From Thermoflexales bacterium (lineage in GTDB: Bacteria > Chloroflexota > Anaerolineae > Fen-1058): a DNA stretch of 12,798 nt. The stretch spans positions 1 to 12,798 of the forward strand of contig JAGOBP010000053.1 in assembly GCA_017999195.1 (NCBI GenBank), given 5' to 3'. The notes beneath the pieces are model-generated. The model was not told the DNA's origin. It ran no database searches and saw only the letters and a list, made by a program, of their open reading frames with translations. This document shows, piece after piece, positions 1-6,098 of the stretch. Position 1 is the stretch's first letter, and every line of letters starts with the position of its first letter. A program made the translations under genes and the position numbers.

Positions 1-213
1 CCGGGCATTGACCCTGACAGGTGTGATGGCTGCGGACTGTGCGTAAAAGCCTGCCCCACGGAGGCCCTGACGTTGATCGGTCGACTGGCCGTCGTCACCC
101 GCCCGGAGGCCTGTGAGTACAGCGGCTACTGTGAGCGCATCTGCCCAGTGCAGGCGATCACCCGGCCCTTTCAGATCAGGCTTGCGCCGAGCATCGATCG
201 GAGGATGAAATGA
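1..213 (+). CDS. 4Fe-4S ferredoxin-type protein (5' end outside window)
   Basis: The frame is open from base 1 to the TGA at 211-213, giving 70 visible residues; the start lies upstream. It should be an electron carrier with two iron-sulfur clusters. The first motif is canonical, CDGCGLCVKACP (Cys8, 11, 14, 18). The second, CEYSGYCERICP, has Cys38, Cys44 and Cys48, but Ser41 stands where the second cysteine of C-x2-C-x2-C-x3-C is expected. The second site may therefore hold a 3Fe-4S cluster, use Ser as a ligand, or be impaired. The stop overlaps the next start (ATGA at 210-213), so the two are probably translationally coupled and may work together. The domain assignment is secure from the motifs. 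The redox partner is unknown. A longer fused N-terminus, for example a flavoprotein or reductase, cannot be excluded because the gene is cut by the window edge. Confidence 0.88.
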   Translation, partial: PGIDPDRCDGCGLCVKACPTEALTLIGRLAVVTRPEACEYSGYCERICPVQAITRPFQIRLAPSIDRRMK

Positions 214-518
214 AACCGATACTGTACCCCGACTGGAAAGCGCACGCCGTGTTTTCGGCCGCCGGCCCTCAGCCGCACATACTGGCGGAGATTGACAATC
301 TCAAGGTCATTCTGGGCGGCCTTGAAGCGGGACAGCAGATTCCACACCATCCAGAAGGATTGGCAATGTACTACTTCCTTGAGGGCACGGGCTGGATGAC
401 GGTCGAGGACGAACGCTTTCCAATCCAGCCGGGAGCGATTGTGATCACGCCCGCGGGCGCAAAGCGCGGGGTGGAAGCCGAAACGCGACTGGCCTTTTTG
501 GCCGCGCGGACGGCCTGA
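210..518 (+). CDS. Small single-domain cupin protein
   Basis: The product has 102 residues, the size of a single cupin beta-barrel. Motif 1 is recognisable at residues 41-59 (GQQIPHHPEG through FLEGTG). Motif 2 is at 75-86 (GAIVITPAGAKR), with the expected G-x5-P-x-G pattern. Metal ligands look partly degenerate. Only His46/His47 remain in motif 1, the usual second His falls on Pro48, the usual Glu on Ala52, and the motif 2 His is Arg86. It may bind a small ligand or metal differently from classical cupins, or act as a sensor or accessory protein. The start is well supported: GGAGG at 200-204 lies 5 bases upstream of ATG210, which overlaps the ferredoxin stop. Coupling with the ferredoxin suggests a redox-linked job. 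No substrate can be inferred. Confidence 0.85.
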   Translation: MKPILYPDWKAHAVFSAAGPQPHILAEIDNLKVILGGLEAGQQIPHHPEGLAMYYFLEGTGWMTVEDERFPIQPGAIVITPAGAKRGVEAETRLAFLAARTA

Positions 519-572
519 CATTAGCCACGCCTCTTCAAAGTAACGAGAGGCCATCCAGACCAGGAGACCAAA

Positions 573-806
573 ATGAAATTCGTAAAGTTCATGACCAGTG
601 GCATGGGGCGCGGTGCGCGCATCGTGTTGGGGATCGTCATTCTGAGTGTGGGATTGTTGGTCGTGCAAGGCACGCCCGGCCTGATCATGGCAGTGGTGGC
701 GCTCATCCCCATCGCGGGCGGCGTGTTTGACTACTGTCTCGTTGGGGCTGCGCTGGGCTATCCCTTCTGGGGTGCGGAAGCGCGCAAAAAACTGGCCGGC
801 CAATAG
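573..806 (+). CDS. DUF2892/YgaP-like small inner-membrane protein
   Basis: The product has 77 residues and two hydrophobic helices, about residues 15-33 (ARIVLGIVILSVGLLVV) and 36-53 (GLIMAVVALIPIAGG). They are preceded by a short basic N-terminus and followed by a basic tail (ARKKLAGQ). This layout, with the GRGARIVLG entry to helix 1 and an FDYC segment after helix 2, matches the DUF2892 (YgaP-like transmembrane) family. In other bacteria that family is often fused or adjacent to rhodanese or other sulfur/redox proteins. AGGAG at 562-566 sits 6 bases before the ATG. It lies 54 bases after the cupin stop on the same strand, so co-transcription with ferredoxin and cupin is likely. Its biochemical role is not known; membrane location is the safe statement. 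Confidence 0.8.
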   Translation: MKFVKFMTSGMGRGARIVLGIVILSVGLLVVQGTPGLIMAVVALIPIAGGVFDYCLVGAALGYPFWGAEARKKLAGQ

Positions 807-1016
807 ATGGGCCGTTGACAGACCCGGACATTGACCTATGGCGCGGACGCGCGGGTGTCCGTACCGCTTTCGACCTATAGGTTGAACGGCAGACGGCCAG
901 TTGATTTGCGTCTGTGTTCCCGCTAGACTTTTGTCCAGCGGCTCGAAACGGCGGACTGTCGCCCACAGGAGCCTTGAGCATAATCCAGTTTGAAATTCGC
1001 TCAAGCGTAAGAGACT
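807..1016. other. Intergenic region with operator-like repeats
   Basis: This 210-base gap holds no credible gene. It contains two copies of GACCTAT (833-839 and 872-878), the second inside the palindrome ACCTATAGGT (873-882). They flank a short stem CGGAC/GTCCG (844-848/857-861, 8-base loop) that has no clear U-tract. A TTGACA hexamer at 815-820 has no good -10 partner at 16-18 bases. The 3' end carries the inverted repeat listed separately. The region probably separates the ferredoxin-cupin-DUF2892 unit from the DUF1858 unit and could hold both a termination signal and a regulated promoter. None is strong enough to call on its own. Confidence 0.35.
973..1005. promoter_or_regulatory. Inverted repeat CTTGAGC-N19-GCTCAAG upstream of DUF1858 gene
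   Basis: Perfect 7-base arms lie at 973-979 and 999-1005 with 19 bases between them, ending 11 bases before the ATG at 1017. It could be an operator for a dimeric repressor/activator or a 5' UTR hairpin that affects ribosome access. A CATAAT hexamer (979-984) lies between the arms and resembles a -10 element, but no matching -35 is seen. The function is inferred from position only. Confidence 0.35.
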
Positions 1017-1247
1017 ATGCAGATTACCAAAGATACTCGCATCTCCGACCTTCTGGCAGAATACGGCGACATCGCCGAGGTCATGGAAGTCTTCGGTATC
1101 AAGCGAGTGGGAGGCTACTCGTTGCGATTGCTCGTGGCGAAGGCGCTCACCGTCGAATGGGCGGCGCGGATTCATCGCGTGCCGTTGGACGAGTTCCTGG
1201 AGATACTACGGCGCGCGGTTGCATCCAAAAACGAGTGCGCGCCATAG
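1017..1247 (+). CDS. DUF1858 domain protein
   Basis: The product is 76 residues and consists of a single DUF1858-type helical domain (related to the ScdA N-terminal domain). The family pattern is visible: ITKDTRISDLLAEYGD at 3-18, MEVFGI at 23-28, and VEWAARIHRVPLDEFLEILRRA near the C-terminus. Many members carry a Cys in the turn after the first helices. Here the matching stretch is FGIKRVGGYS with no Cys, and the only cysteine is near the C-terminus (NEC). Family members often sit beside proteins for nitric oxide, iron-sulfur repair or hybrid-cluster functions, which fits the oxidase/NnrS-like gene 46 bases downstream. The start follows a weak AAGAGA (1009-1014); no better start exists nearby. 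The domain call is from pattern memory. The exact role (sensor, adaptor or repair helper) is unknown. Confidence 0.75.
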   Translation: MQITKDTRISDLLAEYGDIAEVMEVFGIKRVGGYSLRLLVAKALTVEWAARIHRVPLDEFLEILRRAVASKNECAP

Positions 1248-1280
1248 TGAAATCGCACGGTTATTGCTGCCTAACACAAC

Positions 1281-1285
1281 AAGGA
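1281..1285 (+). promoter_or_regulatory. Ribosome binding site AAGGA for the membrane oxidase-like gene
   Basis: AAGGA lies 8 bases before ATG1294 and selects it over the in-frame ATG at 1219, which lies inside the DUF1858 gene and would add an unrelated, non-hydrophobic 25-residue extension. Confidence 0.7.
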
Positions 1286-1293
1286 ATCGCCGC

Positions 1294-2523
1294 ATGTTCA
1301 ACCCTTACCTGCTGATGACACTGCTGTACATCGCGTTGGCCGTCTTGGCCGCACTAGACTCGTCGCTGGCGGGCCTAAACGTCTTGCCCTGGTTCAACGG
1401 CCTGCGCTGGCTGCGCATACACTTGATCACGCTCGGCACACTGACCGAAGTCATCTTTGCGATACTGCCGGGTCTGGTCGCGGATCGCGCCGGTCAGCCG
1501 CGACCCAAAACCCGCTGGGACATCTGGTTGACGCTCAACGCAGGATTGATCATCCTGCTGATCGGCATCCCGCTGGTTAACACCGCACTGATCTTCACCG
1601 GCGGCACCCTGGTCTTCATTGCGACGACGCTATTGATCGTGCAGTTGAACGGCCTGCGCAAAACGACGCCTACTTCGACCTGGACTGGACGCAGATTCTA
1701 CCTGGCCGGTTTAAGCTATTTGTTGCTGGGCATCATCATTGGCACCGGCTTGTGGTTGGGCTGGGGCGCGACGTTACAGATCGCGGTACCGATTGAGGTC
1801 CACATCCACGCGAACAACTGGGGCTTCATGTCGCTGGTCTTTGCCGGACTGCTGGTTGATCTGTCGTCCGGCTTCACAGGACATCCCCTGGCCTGGCCGC
1901 GCTCCATCAAGCCGATCTTTTGGATGATGACGCTGGGCGCACTGCTGCTGGTACTCGGCCCCTGGCTGAAAAACGAAGCCTTTTCGGTGCCGGGCATTGT
2001 GCTGCATCTCAGCGCAACCGGCTGGCTCCTGCTGAATGTGATCAAGCCGGTGTGGACCGATCGCCGGAAGTGGTCGCCGGGCTTCTGGCACCTGATCATC
2101 GGCTACGTGTGGATCATCGCGCCCGTGTTGGTCGCCCCACTGATCATCCTCAAAGTGCCTGGCTTTCCCGGCGCCGGTATCGAGCAAAACGCGCCGCAGG
2201 CGCTGGTTTACGGCTGGGTGCTGCAATTCGGTTACGCGCTGGTGCCGTACGTGTTCACGCGCTTATTTCTGCCCGATCGTCCGGCCCGGCTGGGCGGCAA
2301 CTGGTTCAGCCTGATAACCGTCAACGCGGGTGGCGTTCTGCTTTGGGCCAGCATCTTCGCCGGAGATGCGCAGCCTGCCTTGCACGCCATGGCCTATGCG
2401 TTCTGGGCCGCCTCGCTGGTACCGATCGTGCTGGAACTATGGCGCATTGCGCGCGACGGGCTGGGACGCTGGGAGTCAGCGCCGGCCGAATCGATCATCG
2501 CTGGCTCTTCCGAGACAGAGTAA
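1294..2523 (+). CDS. Heme-copper oxidase subunit I-like / NnrS-like polytopic membrane protein
   Basis: The product has 409 residues with about 12 hydrophobic helices, the layout of heme-copper oxidase subunit I. Histidines lie where such proteins place heme or metal ligands: LRWLRIHLITLG in helix 2 (His43), EVHIHANNWGF (His170, His172), VLHLSATGW (His238) and FWHLIIGYVW (His266). The R-x-H pattern of helix 2 resembles cbb3/NO-reductase-type proteins, and the HIHANNWGF stretch recalls NnrS and stand-alone oxidase-like proteins. The full catalytic histidine set of a true oxidase (adjacent CuB His pair, late H-x-H) is not evident, so proton-pumping oxidase activity is doubtful. A role in NO/O2 handling or heme-dependent sensing is more likely. 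The start is chosen from the AAGGA site and the hydrophobic N-terminus MFNPYLLMTLLY. Neighbours (ferredoxin, DUF1858, PepSY-like) support a redox cluster. The family name is uncertain; the membrane topology is confident. Confidence 0.7.
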   Translation: MFNPYLLMTLLYIALAVLAALDSSLAGLNVLPWFNGLRWLRIHLITLGTLTEVIFAILPGLVADRAGQPRPKTRWDIWLTLNAGLIILLIGIPLVNTALIFTGGTLVFIATTLLIVQLNGLRKTTPTSTWTGRRFYLAGLSYLLLGIIIGTGLWLGWGATLQIAVPIEVHIHANNWGFMSLVFAGLLVDLSSGFTGHPLAWPRSIKPIFWMMTLGALLLVLGPWLKNEAFSVPGIVLHLSATGWLLLNVIKPVWTDRRKWSPGFWHLIIGYVWIIAPVLVAPLIILKVPGFPGAGIEQNAPQALVYGWVLQFGYALVPYVFTRLFLPDRPARLGGNWFSLITVNAGGVLLWASIFAGDAQPALHAMAYAFWAASLVPIVLELWRIARDGLGRWESAPAESIIAGSSETE

Positions 2524-2628
2524 GGGCGAACCACTCTGCGCCGGAAACCCGCTCCAGTTGTAAGCATTCGTAGTCTGGGCTTAATACCCTCGCTGCGTTT
2601 AATCCTACAGAAACAGAAGGAACTACTT

Positions 2629-2841
2629 GTGAACAAATTTCTGAATAAGTACATGCGAAAATTTCACCGCTGGCTGGCTCTGCCATTCATCGTACTGATC
2701 ATTACGGTGCTCTTGACGCGCAATTTGCCGGCGGGCGCCAGCGTACAGATGCTTCAGCAGTTGTTGATGCTGATTATGGCCGTCACCGGGGTGTATTTGT
2801 GGGTTTTGCCGTGGTGGACGAAGGCGCGTCGGCGACGATGA
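2629..2841 (+). CDS. Small two-helix membrane protein, PepSY-TM-like
   Basis: The product is 70 residues from a GTG start. Basic N-terminus with RKFHRWLALPF (residues 10-20), a first membrane segment (LPFIVLIITVLL), a short loop, a second segment (LLMLIMAVTGVYLWVLPWW) and a basic tail KARRRR. The entry motif K-F-H-R-W-L and the exit TGVYLW...RRR resemble the ends of PepSY-TM units, which occur in membrane redox proteins; here they appear as a minimal two-helix version. His13 could be a heme ligand, but this is speculative. AAGGAA at 2617-2622 sits 6 bases before the GTG, which supports it over the internal ATG at 2653. It follows the oxidase-like gene by 105 bases on the same strand and may be its accessory subunit. 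The downstream gene is convergent. Confidence 0.65.
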   Translation: MNKFLNKYMRKFHRWLALPFIVLIITVLLTRNLPAGASVQMLQQLLMLIMAVTGVYLWVLPWWTKARRRR

Positions 2842-2886
2842 GGTGAATACGTCCATCGGCGACACTCTGCTGGCCGGCCATCCTAT

Positions 2887-5400
2887 TCATCCCGACCCCG
2901 TTGCAGAATCGTTGGTTCCAGCGAGGCTGTCTTGCCCGAGCCACGACCAGGCAAGTGCGACCGTCTCCTCCAACGATAGCGCCTGCCCCGCGTCCCATTG
3001 GTCCGCCACGCTTGGCCCATCGAGTTCTGCTCGCAACCGTGCCACATCGCGCTCCCACTCCATCCGATCGGCCGGGGCCAACGGCGCGCCCATCGTCTCG
3101 ATCAGCGCTTCCACTGCGCCGAACAGTTGCGCGGCACGAGTGAACTGATCGGTATCCACGGCCAGTCCCGCTAATCCAGCCACAGCTTCGATCACGCCTT
3201 GTTTGTTGCCGTTGTCGCGTTGCAGCGTCAAGCATTCTTCAAATAAAGCGCGTGCGGCGTCGACGTCGTGGCGTTGCCGCGCCACATGCCCCAATTTCAG
3301 CAGCGCATATGCCGCCTCTTGCGTGTAATGGGTTTCACGGCACAAGCGCAGGCTCTCTTCGTACAACGGCGCGGACCGATCGTAGTCGTGAGCCAAACGC
3401 GCCAGATCGCCCAATCGGATCAAATTAATAGCCGTACCTTCCTTCACATCATGGGCACGGAAGTAAGCCAGCGCCCTTTCAAACTGCCGCTGTGCGGTGG
3501 CGTAATCGCCGAATTGACAGGCGACCAGACCCACATCCGAAACTAATTCGACAGATTCCAGATCGCTGCCCAGCTGCTCATTCAGCAGCAAGCTTTCCCC
3601 GAACAACACGCGCGCCGCCGCGTAATCACGTTGTTCGAAGCGGATATGCCCCAGGAAGTGCAACGCCAGCGGCAGTTCTTGCGGATGCTGGCTGCCGCCT
3701 GCTTTTCGCCACAAAGCGATGCTGTCCTCCATCAACGTCTGCGCCAACACATAATCGCCCTGCTGCCAGGCGAAGGCACCCAGACCGTGCAGCGTCTTCG
3801 CGCGGATCGCGCTGCTGGCCGAGTCTGGCAAATGCCTCAAAGCCACTTCCAACCAGTGGCGGCCTTCCTTCAAACGGCCCTGGTTGTACCAGAACATGGT
3901 GAGCGCACCGGCGATGCGCGCGCCCGCTTCGACCGCGTGTCCTTCTTCCAGCGCCCAGGCCAGCGCCGCGCGCAGATTGTCGAATTCCACGATCACCTGT
4001 TTATACCAACGATCGAATTCTGCAATGTGATAAACCCGCTCCTCGGCGACTTCGATGAACGCGAGAAAGTGCGCCAGATGCCGCTGCCGGACGGTCTCAA
4101 CTTCGCCGCTGGCTTTCAAACGATCAAGTGCATATTCGCGGATGGTCTCCAAAAACGTGAAGCGCGCTTCAACACCATCACCGATGGATTGAATGAGGCT
4201 CTGATCGAGCAGCGAGAGCAGCACGTCGCCGGTCACGCCAGCCGATCGGTTTTCTTGGCCTGCTGGTTCCGCGCACACGGCTTCGGCCGCGGCTTCGGTC
4301 CAGCCGCCTGTGAAGACACTCAAGCGTGTGAACCACTGGCGCTCAGTGTCGTCGAGCAGATCGTAACTCCAATCCAAAGTGTGCCGCAACGTTTGATGAC
4401 GAGCCGGGGCATCGCGCGGGCCGCCGATGAGCAACGGTAGCCGTTGAGCCAGTTTGTCCAGCAACACACGCGGCGCATACATTTTTAGTCGGGCGGCGGC
4501 CAATTCGATCGCCAGCGGCAGCCCGTCCAACCTATCGCAGATCGCAGCGACGATGGGTCTTACTTCGTCGTCAAGCACGAACGACGGATTGACGGCCTGT
4601 GCGCGGGCCGCAAACAAGTTCACGGCAACTTGTGTTGGCAGTGAGACGACGCCGAATTCATGTTCGCCCGAAAGATGCAGCGTGGCGCGGCTGGTGACGA
4701 GCATCTTCAACTGAGGTGCAGCCACGAGTAACTCCGCAACGACAGGTGCGGCGTTAAGCAAGTGCTCGAAGTTGTCCAACACGAGCAGCAGACGCTTCGA
4801 GCGCAGATCGCGTTGGAGTGTTTCACCGATCGATTGATCGGCGCTTTCTTTGATGTTCAGCGCCTCAGCGATCATAGCCGGTACACGCGCGGGATCGATC
4901 ACGGGTGCGAGGTTGACGACGAAGGCGCCAGCGGTGTAGTCGTCAAGTAGGGCCGTCGAGGCCTGCAAGGCCAATCGGGTTTTGCCGACACCGCCCGGCC
5001 CGGTAAGCGTCACGAGTCGCACCTCAGCCCGTTGCAACAACGCGGTCAGCGCGGCGAGGTCTGGTTCGCGTCCAACGAAGGATGTGGTTGAGGCAGGCAA
5101 GTTGGTCGGCGGGCGTTGCGGTTGATCAACCGGTCGGGTGGGGAGGGACAGTCGGAGGGTTGAGATTTGCCCGCGCGCACACTGCAAGAATAGATCGCGC
5201 TCATCGGGTGGAATCGCCAATACGGTAACGAGACGCTCGGTGATCTGGCGCGAGGGACGGCGCTCGTCGGCTTCGATCTTTTTGATCGTCACCACCGCGC
5301 AGCCGACTTGTTGCGCCAGCGCTTCCTGCGTCAGATCGAGCGCCTTGCGCCGCCGCCGCAGCCAATAGCCAAACGAGGCTGTGCTGTTATCGATCTCCAT
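2887..5400 (-). CDS. XRE-family HTH, NB-ARC ATPase and TPR regulator (STAND type)
   Basis: The product has 837 residues. An XRE helix-turn-helix occupies about 8-64 (LRRRRKALDLTQEALAQQVG, then TIKKIEADERRPS). A Pro-rich linker leads to an NB-ARC ATPase with FVGRE at 108-112, Walker A GPGGVGKT at 134-141, Walker B LLLVLDNFEH at 204-213, the VTSR sensor at 235-238 and GLPLAIELAAAR at 293-304. A winged-helix/ARC2 segment follows (LDWSYDLL, 342-349), then TPR-like helical repeats at roughly 530-770. Such proteins act in the cytoplasm as signal-dependent transcription regulators: ligand binding to the repeats is thought to release the ATPase for oligomerisation. ATG5400 is chosen because AAGGGGG (5406-5412) precedes it and the HTH begins just after; the open frame up to 5607 runs through the duplicated promoter. 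It is divergent from the SnoaL-like gene. The inducing signal is unknown. Confidence 0.93.
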   Translation of the reverse strand: MEIDNSTASFGYWLRRRRKALDLTQEALAQQVGCAVVTIKKIEADERRPSRQITERLVTVLAIPPDERDLFLQCARGQISTLRLSLPTRPVDQPQRPPTNLPASTTSFVGREPDLAALTALLQRAEVRLVTLTGPGGVGKTRLALQASTALLDDYTAGAFVVNLAPVIDPARVPAMIAEALNIKESADQSIGETLQRDLRSKRLLLVLDNFEHLLNAAPVVAELLVAAPQLKMLVTSRATLHLSGEHEFGVVSLPTQVAVNLFAARAQAVNPSFVLDDEVRPIVAAICDRLDGLPLAIELAAARLKMYAPRVLLDKLAQRLPLLIGGPRDAPARHQTLRHTLDWSYDLLDDTERQWFTRLSVFTGGWTEAAAEAVCAEPAGQENRSAGVTGDVLLSLLDQSLIQSIGDGVEARFTFLETIREYALDRLKASGEVETVRQRHLAHFLAFIEVAEERVYHIAEFDRWYKQVIVEFDNLRAALAWALEEGHAVEAGARIAGALTMFWYNQGRLKEGRHWLEVALRHLPDSASSAIRAKTLHGLGAFAWQQGDYVLAQTLMEDSIALWRKAGGSQHPQELPLALHFLGHIRFEQRDYAAARVLFGESLLLNEQLGSDLESVELVSDVGLVACQFGDYATAQRQFERALAYFRAHDVKEGTAINLIRLGDLARLAHDYDRSAPLYEESLRLCRETHYTQEAAYALLKLGHVARQRHDVDAARALFEECLTLQRDNGNKQGVIEAVAGLAGLAVDTDQFTRAAQLFGAVEALIETMGAPLAPADRMEWERDVARLRAELDGPSVADQWDAGQALSLEETVALAWSWLGQDSLAGTNDSATGSG

Positions 5401-5462
5401 GCGCGCCCCCTTCATCACGTGCGTGATCGCGCACTGTGGCTGTCGTATGCCACACTGTATCC

Positions 5463-5512
5463 GCGATTGTATCCCAAACAGATACCAATTCCAAATGACA
5501 ATGTGATGTAAT
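5463..5512. repeat. Direct repeat copy 1 of the divergent control region
   Basis: This is a 50-base unit repeated at 5545-5594. The first 24 bases are identical, and the whole matches at 43 of 50 positions. It contains the dyad GTATC (5469-5473) / GATAC (5481-5485) and ends TGTAAT. It lies in front of the regulator gene and is likely part of its control region. Confidence 0.9.
5466..5494 (-). promoter_or_regulatory. Putative sigma70 promoter of the XRE-NB-ARC gene
   Basis: Read on the - strand, TTGGAA (5494-5489) and TACAAT (5471-5466) are separated by 17 bases, matching the consensus at 4/6 and 5/6. Transcription would start near 5459, leaving a leader of about 59 bases before ATG5400. The GTATC-N7-GATAC dyad falls between and overlapping the -10, a position suited to repression, so autoregulation is plausible. 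Confidence 0.55.
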
Positions 5513-5544
5513 GAAGCCAGATACCCACCCGCGATCAGCCAACT

Positions 5545-5594
5545 GCGATTGTATCCCAAACAGATACCCGTTCCAGGTGAAGATGTGCTGTAAT
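5545..5594. repeat. Direct repeat copy 2 of the divergent control region
   Basis: This is the second copy of the 50-base unit, 82 bases from the first, with dyad arms at 5551-5555 and 5563-5567. On the - strand it again shows CTGGAA (5576-5571), 17 bases and TACAAT (5553-5548), a weaker promoter-like pair. On the + strand it ends in TGTAAT (5589-5594), a good -10 match (5/6) without a -35. The dyad centre (5559) lies about 42 bases before the expected start near 5601, a typical activator position. Confidence 0.85.
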
Positions 5595-5612
5595 ACTCCC
5601 ATCCCATTCAGC

Positions 5613-5618
5613 AAGGAG
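5613..5618 (+). promoter_or_regulatory. Ribosome binding site AAGGAG for the SnoaL-like gene
   Basis: A full AAGGAG lies 9 bases before ATG5628. It decides the start there rather than at the in-frame ATG5511, which lies within the direct repeat region and would add 39 residues unrelated to the fold. Confidence 0.8.
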
Positions 5619-5627
5619 AAAACTGTC

Positions 5628-6044
5628 ATGTCAACCATCGATGTTGTCGCCGAGAAAGATGCCGTGAAAGCCGCGTTGGAAGATTGGATCACCGCCGTCG
5701 AGAGCAAAGATATGACGCTCTTGTCCGGCACCGTCGCGCACGATTTTGATCTGGTCTGGATCGGGGCCGGGGCTAACGATTGGCTTGTGGGCTGGACCGC
5801 GCTGGAGCAAGCCATGCAGGCGCAGAACGCTGCGCTGGATGACATCCACATCATGGTCAGCGATGAGACGATCCACTTTTCGCAGGATGAGCGATTGGCC
5901 TGGGCGACGAGCCGTTGGGCCTTTGCGGCGCAGATGGGTGATCAACCGTTTCAGATGCCCCTGCGCTGCACATGGATTCTGGAAAGGCGCGAGGCGGGCT
6001 GGGTGATCGTTCACTTCCATAAGTCAGTCGGTATGAGTAGATAG
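5628..6044 (+). CDS. SnoaL-like / NTF2-like small protein
   Basis: The product has 138 residues, the usual size of a single NTF2-like (SnoaL/ketosteroid isomerase-like) alpha+beta cone. Visible pattern: an N-terminal helix ending in WITAVESKDMTLLSGTVAHDF, a strand and loop with FDLVWIGAGANDWLVGW, a middle helix TALEQAMQAQNAALDD, then the strands WATSRWAFAAQ, LRCTWILERREAGWVIVHFHKS. The ending W-V-I-V-H-F-H-K-S is typical of SnoaL_3/DUF4440-like members. These proteins are usually small-molecule binding or isomerase-like, or accessory; no catalytic pair can be assigned safely. There is no signal peptide, so it is probably cytoplasmic. It is transcribed away from the XRE-NB-ARC gene across the duplicated control region, which makes it the likely target of that regulator. 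The lipoprotein gene begins 54 bases downstream and could be co-transcribed. Confidence 0.82.
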   Translation: MSTIDVVAEKDAVKAALEDWITAVESKDMTLLSGTVAHDFDLVWIGAGANDWLVGWTALEQAMQAQNAALDDIHIMVSDETIHFSQDERLAWATSRWAFAAQMGDQPFQMPLRCTWILERREAGWVIVHFHKSVGMSR

Positions 6045-6085
6045 GCCGTATTGAAATCTCAATCGTAATGTTGTAACTGCTGACC

Positions 6086-6092
6086 GGGGAGG
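6086..6092 (+). promoter_or_regulatory. Ribosome binding site GGGGAGG for the lipoprotein gene
   Basis: The site directly abuts ATG6093 (no spacing) but lies 6 bases before ATG6099. The second ATG is therefore the likelier start, giving a protein that begins MSARMRILML. Confidence 0.7.
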
Positions 6093-6098
6093 ATGATC

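Noticed and set aside
844..861. CGGAC/GTCCG stem as a terminator after the DUF2892 gene
   Set aside because: The stem has only five pairs, the loop is eight bases and no U-tract follows.
171..1175. A 334-residue - strand open frame across the left block
   Set aside because: It runs antisense over four recognisable + strand genes with good ribosome sites, and its translation resembles no protein family.
2871..2880. TGGCCGGCCA palindrome between the convergent stops at 2841 and 2887
   Set aside because: It cannot form a useful hairpin (three pairs with a four-base loop), has no U-tract, and ten-base GC palindromes are common here.
3631..4440. A 269-residue + strand open frame
   Set aside because: It is antisense to the NB-ARC/TPR part of the regulator, whose motifs are intact.
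6051..6079. TTGAAA followed by a possible -10 before the lipoprotein gene
   Set aside because: No hexamer at 16-18 bases matches the -10 consensus well; read-through from the SnoaL-like gene is simpler.
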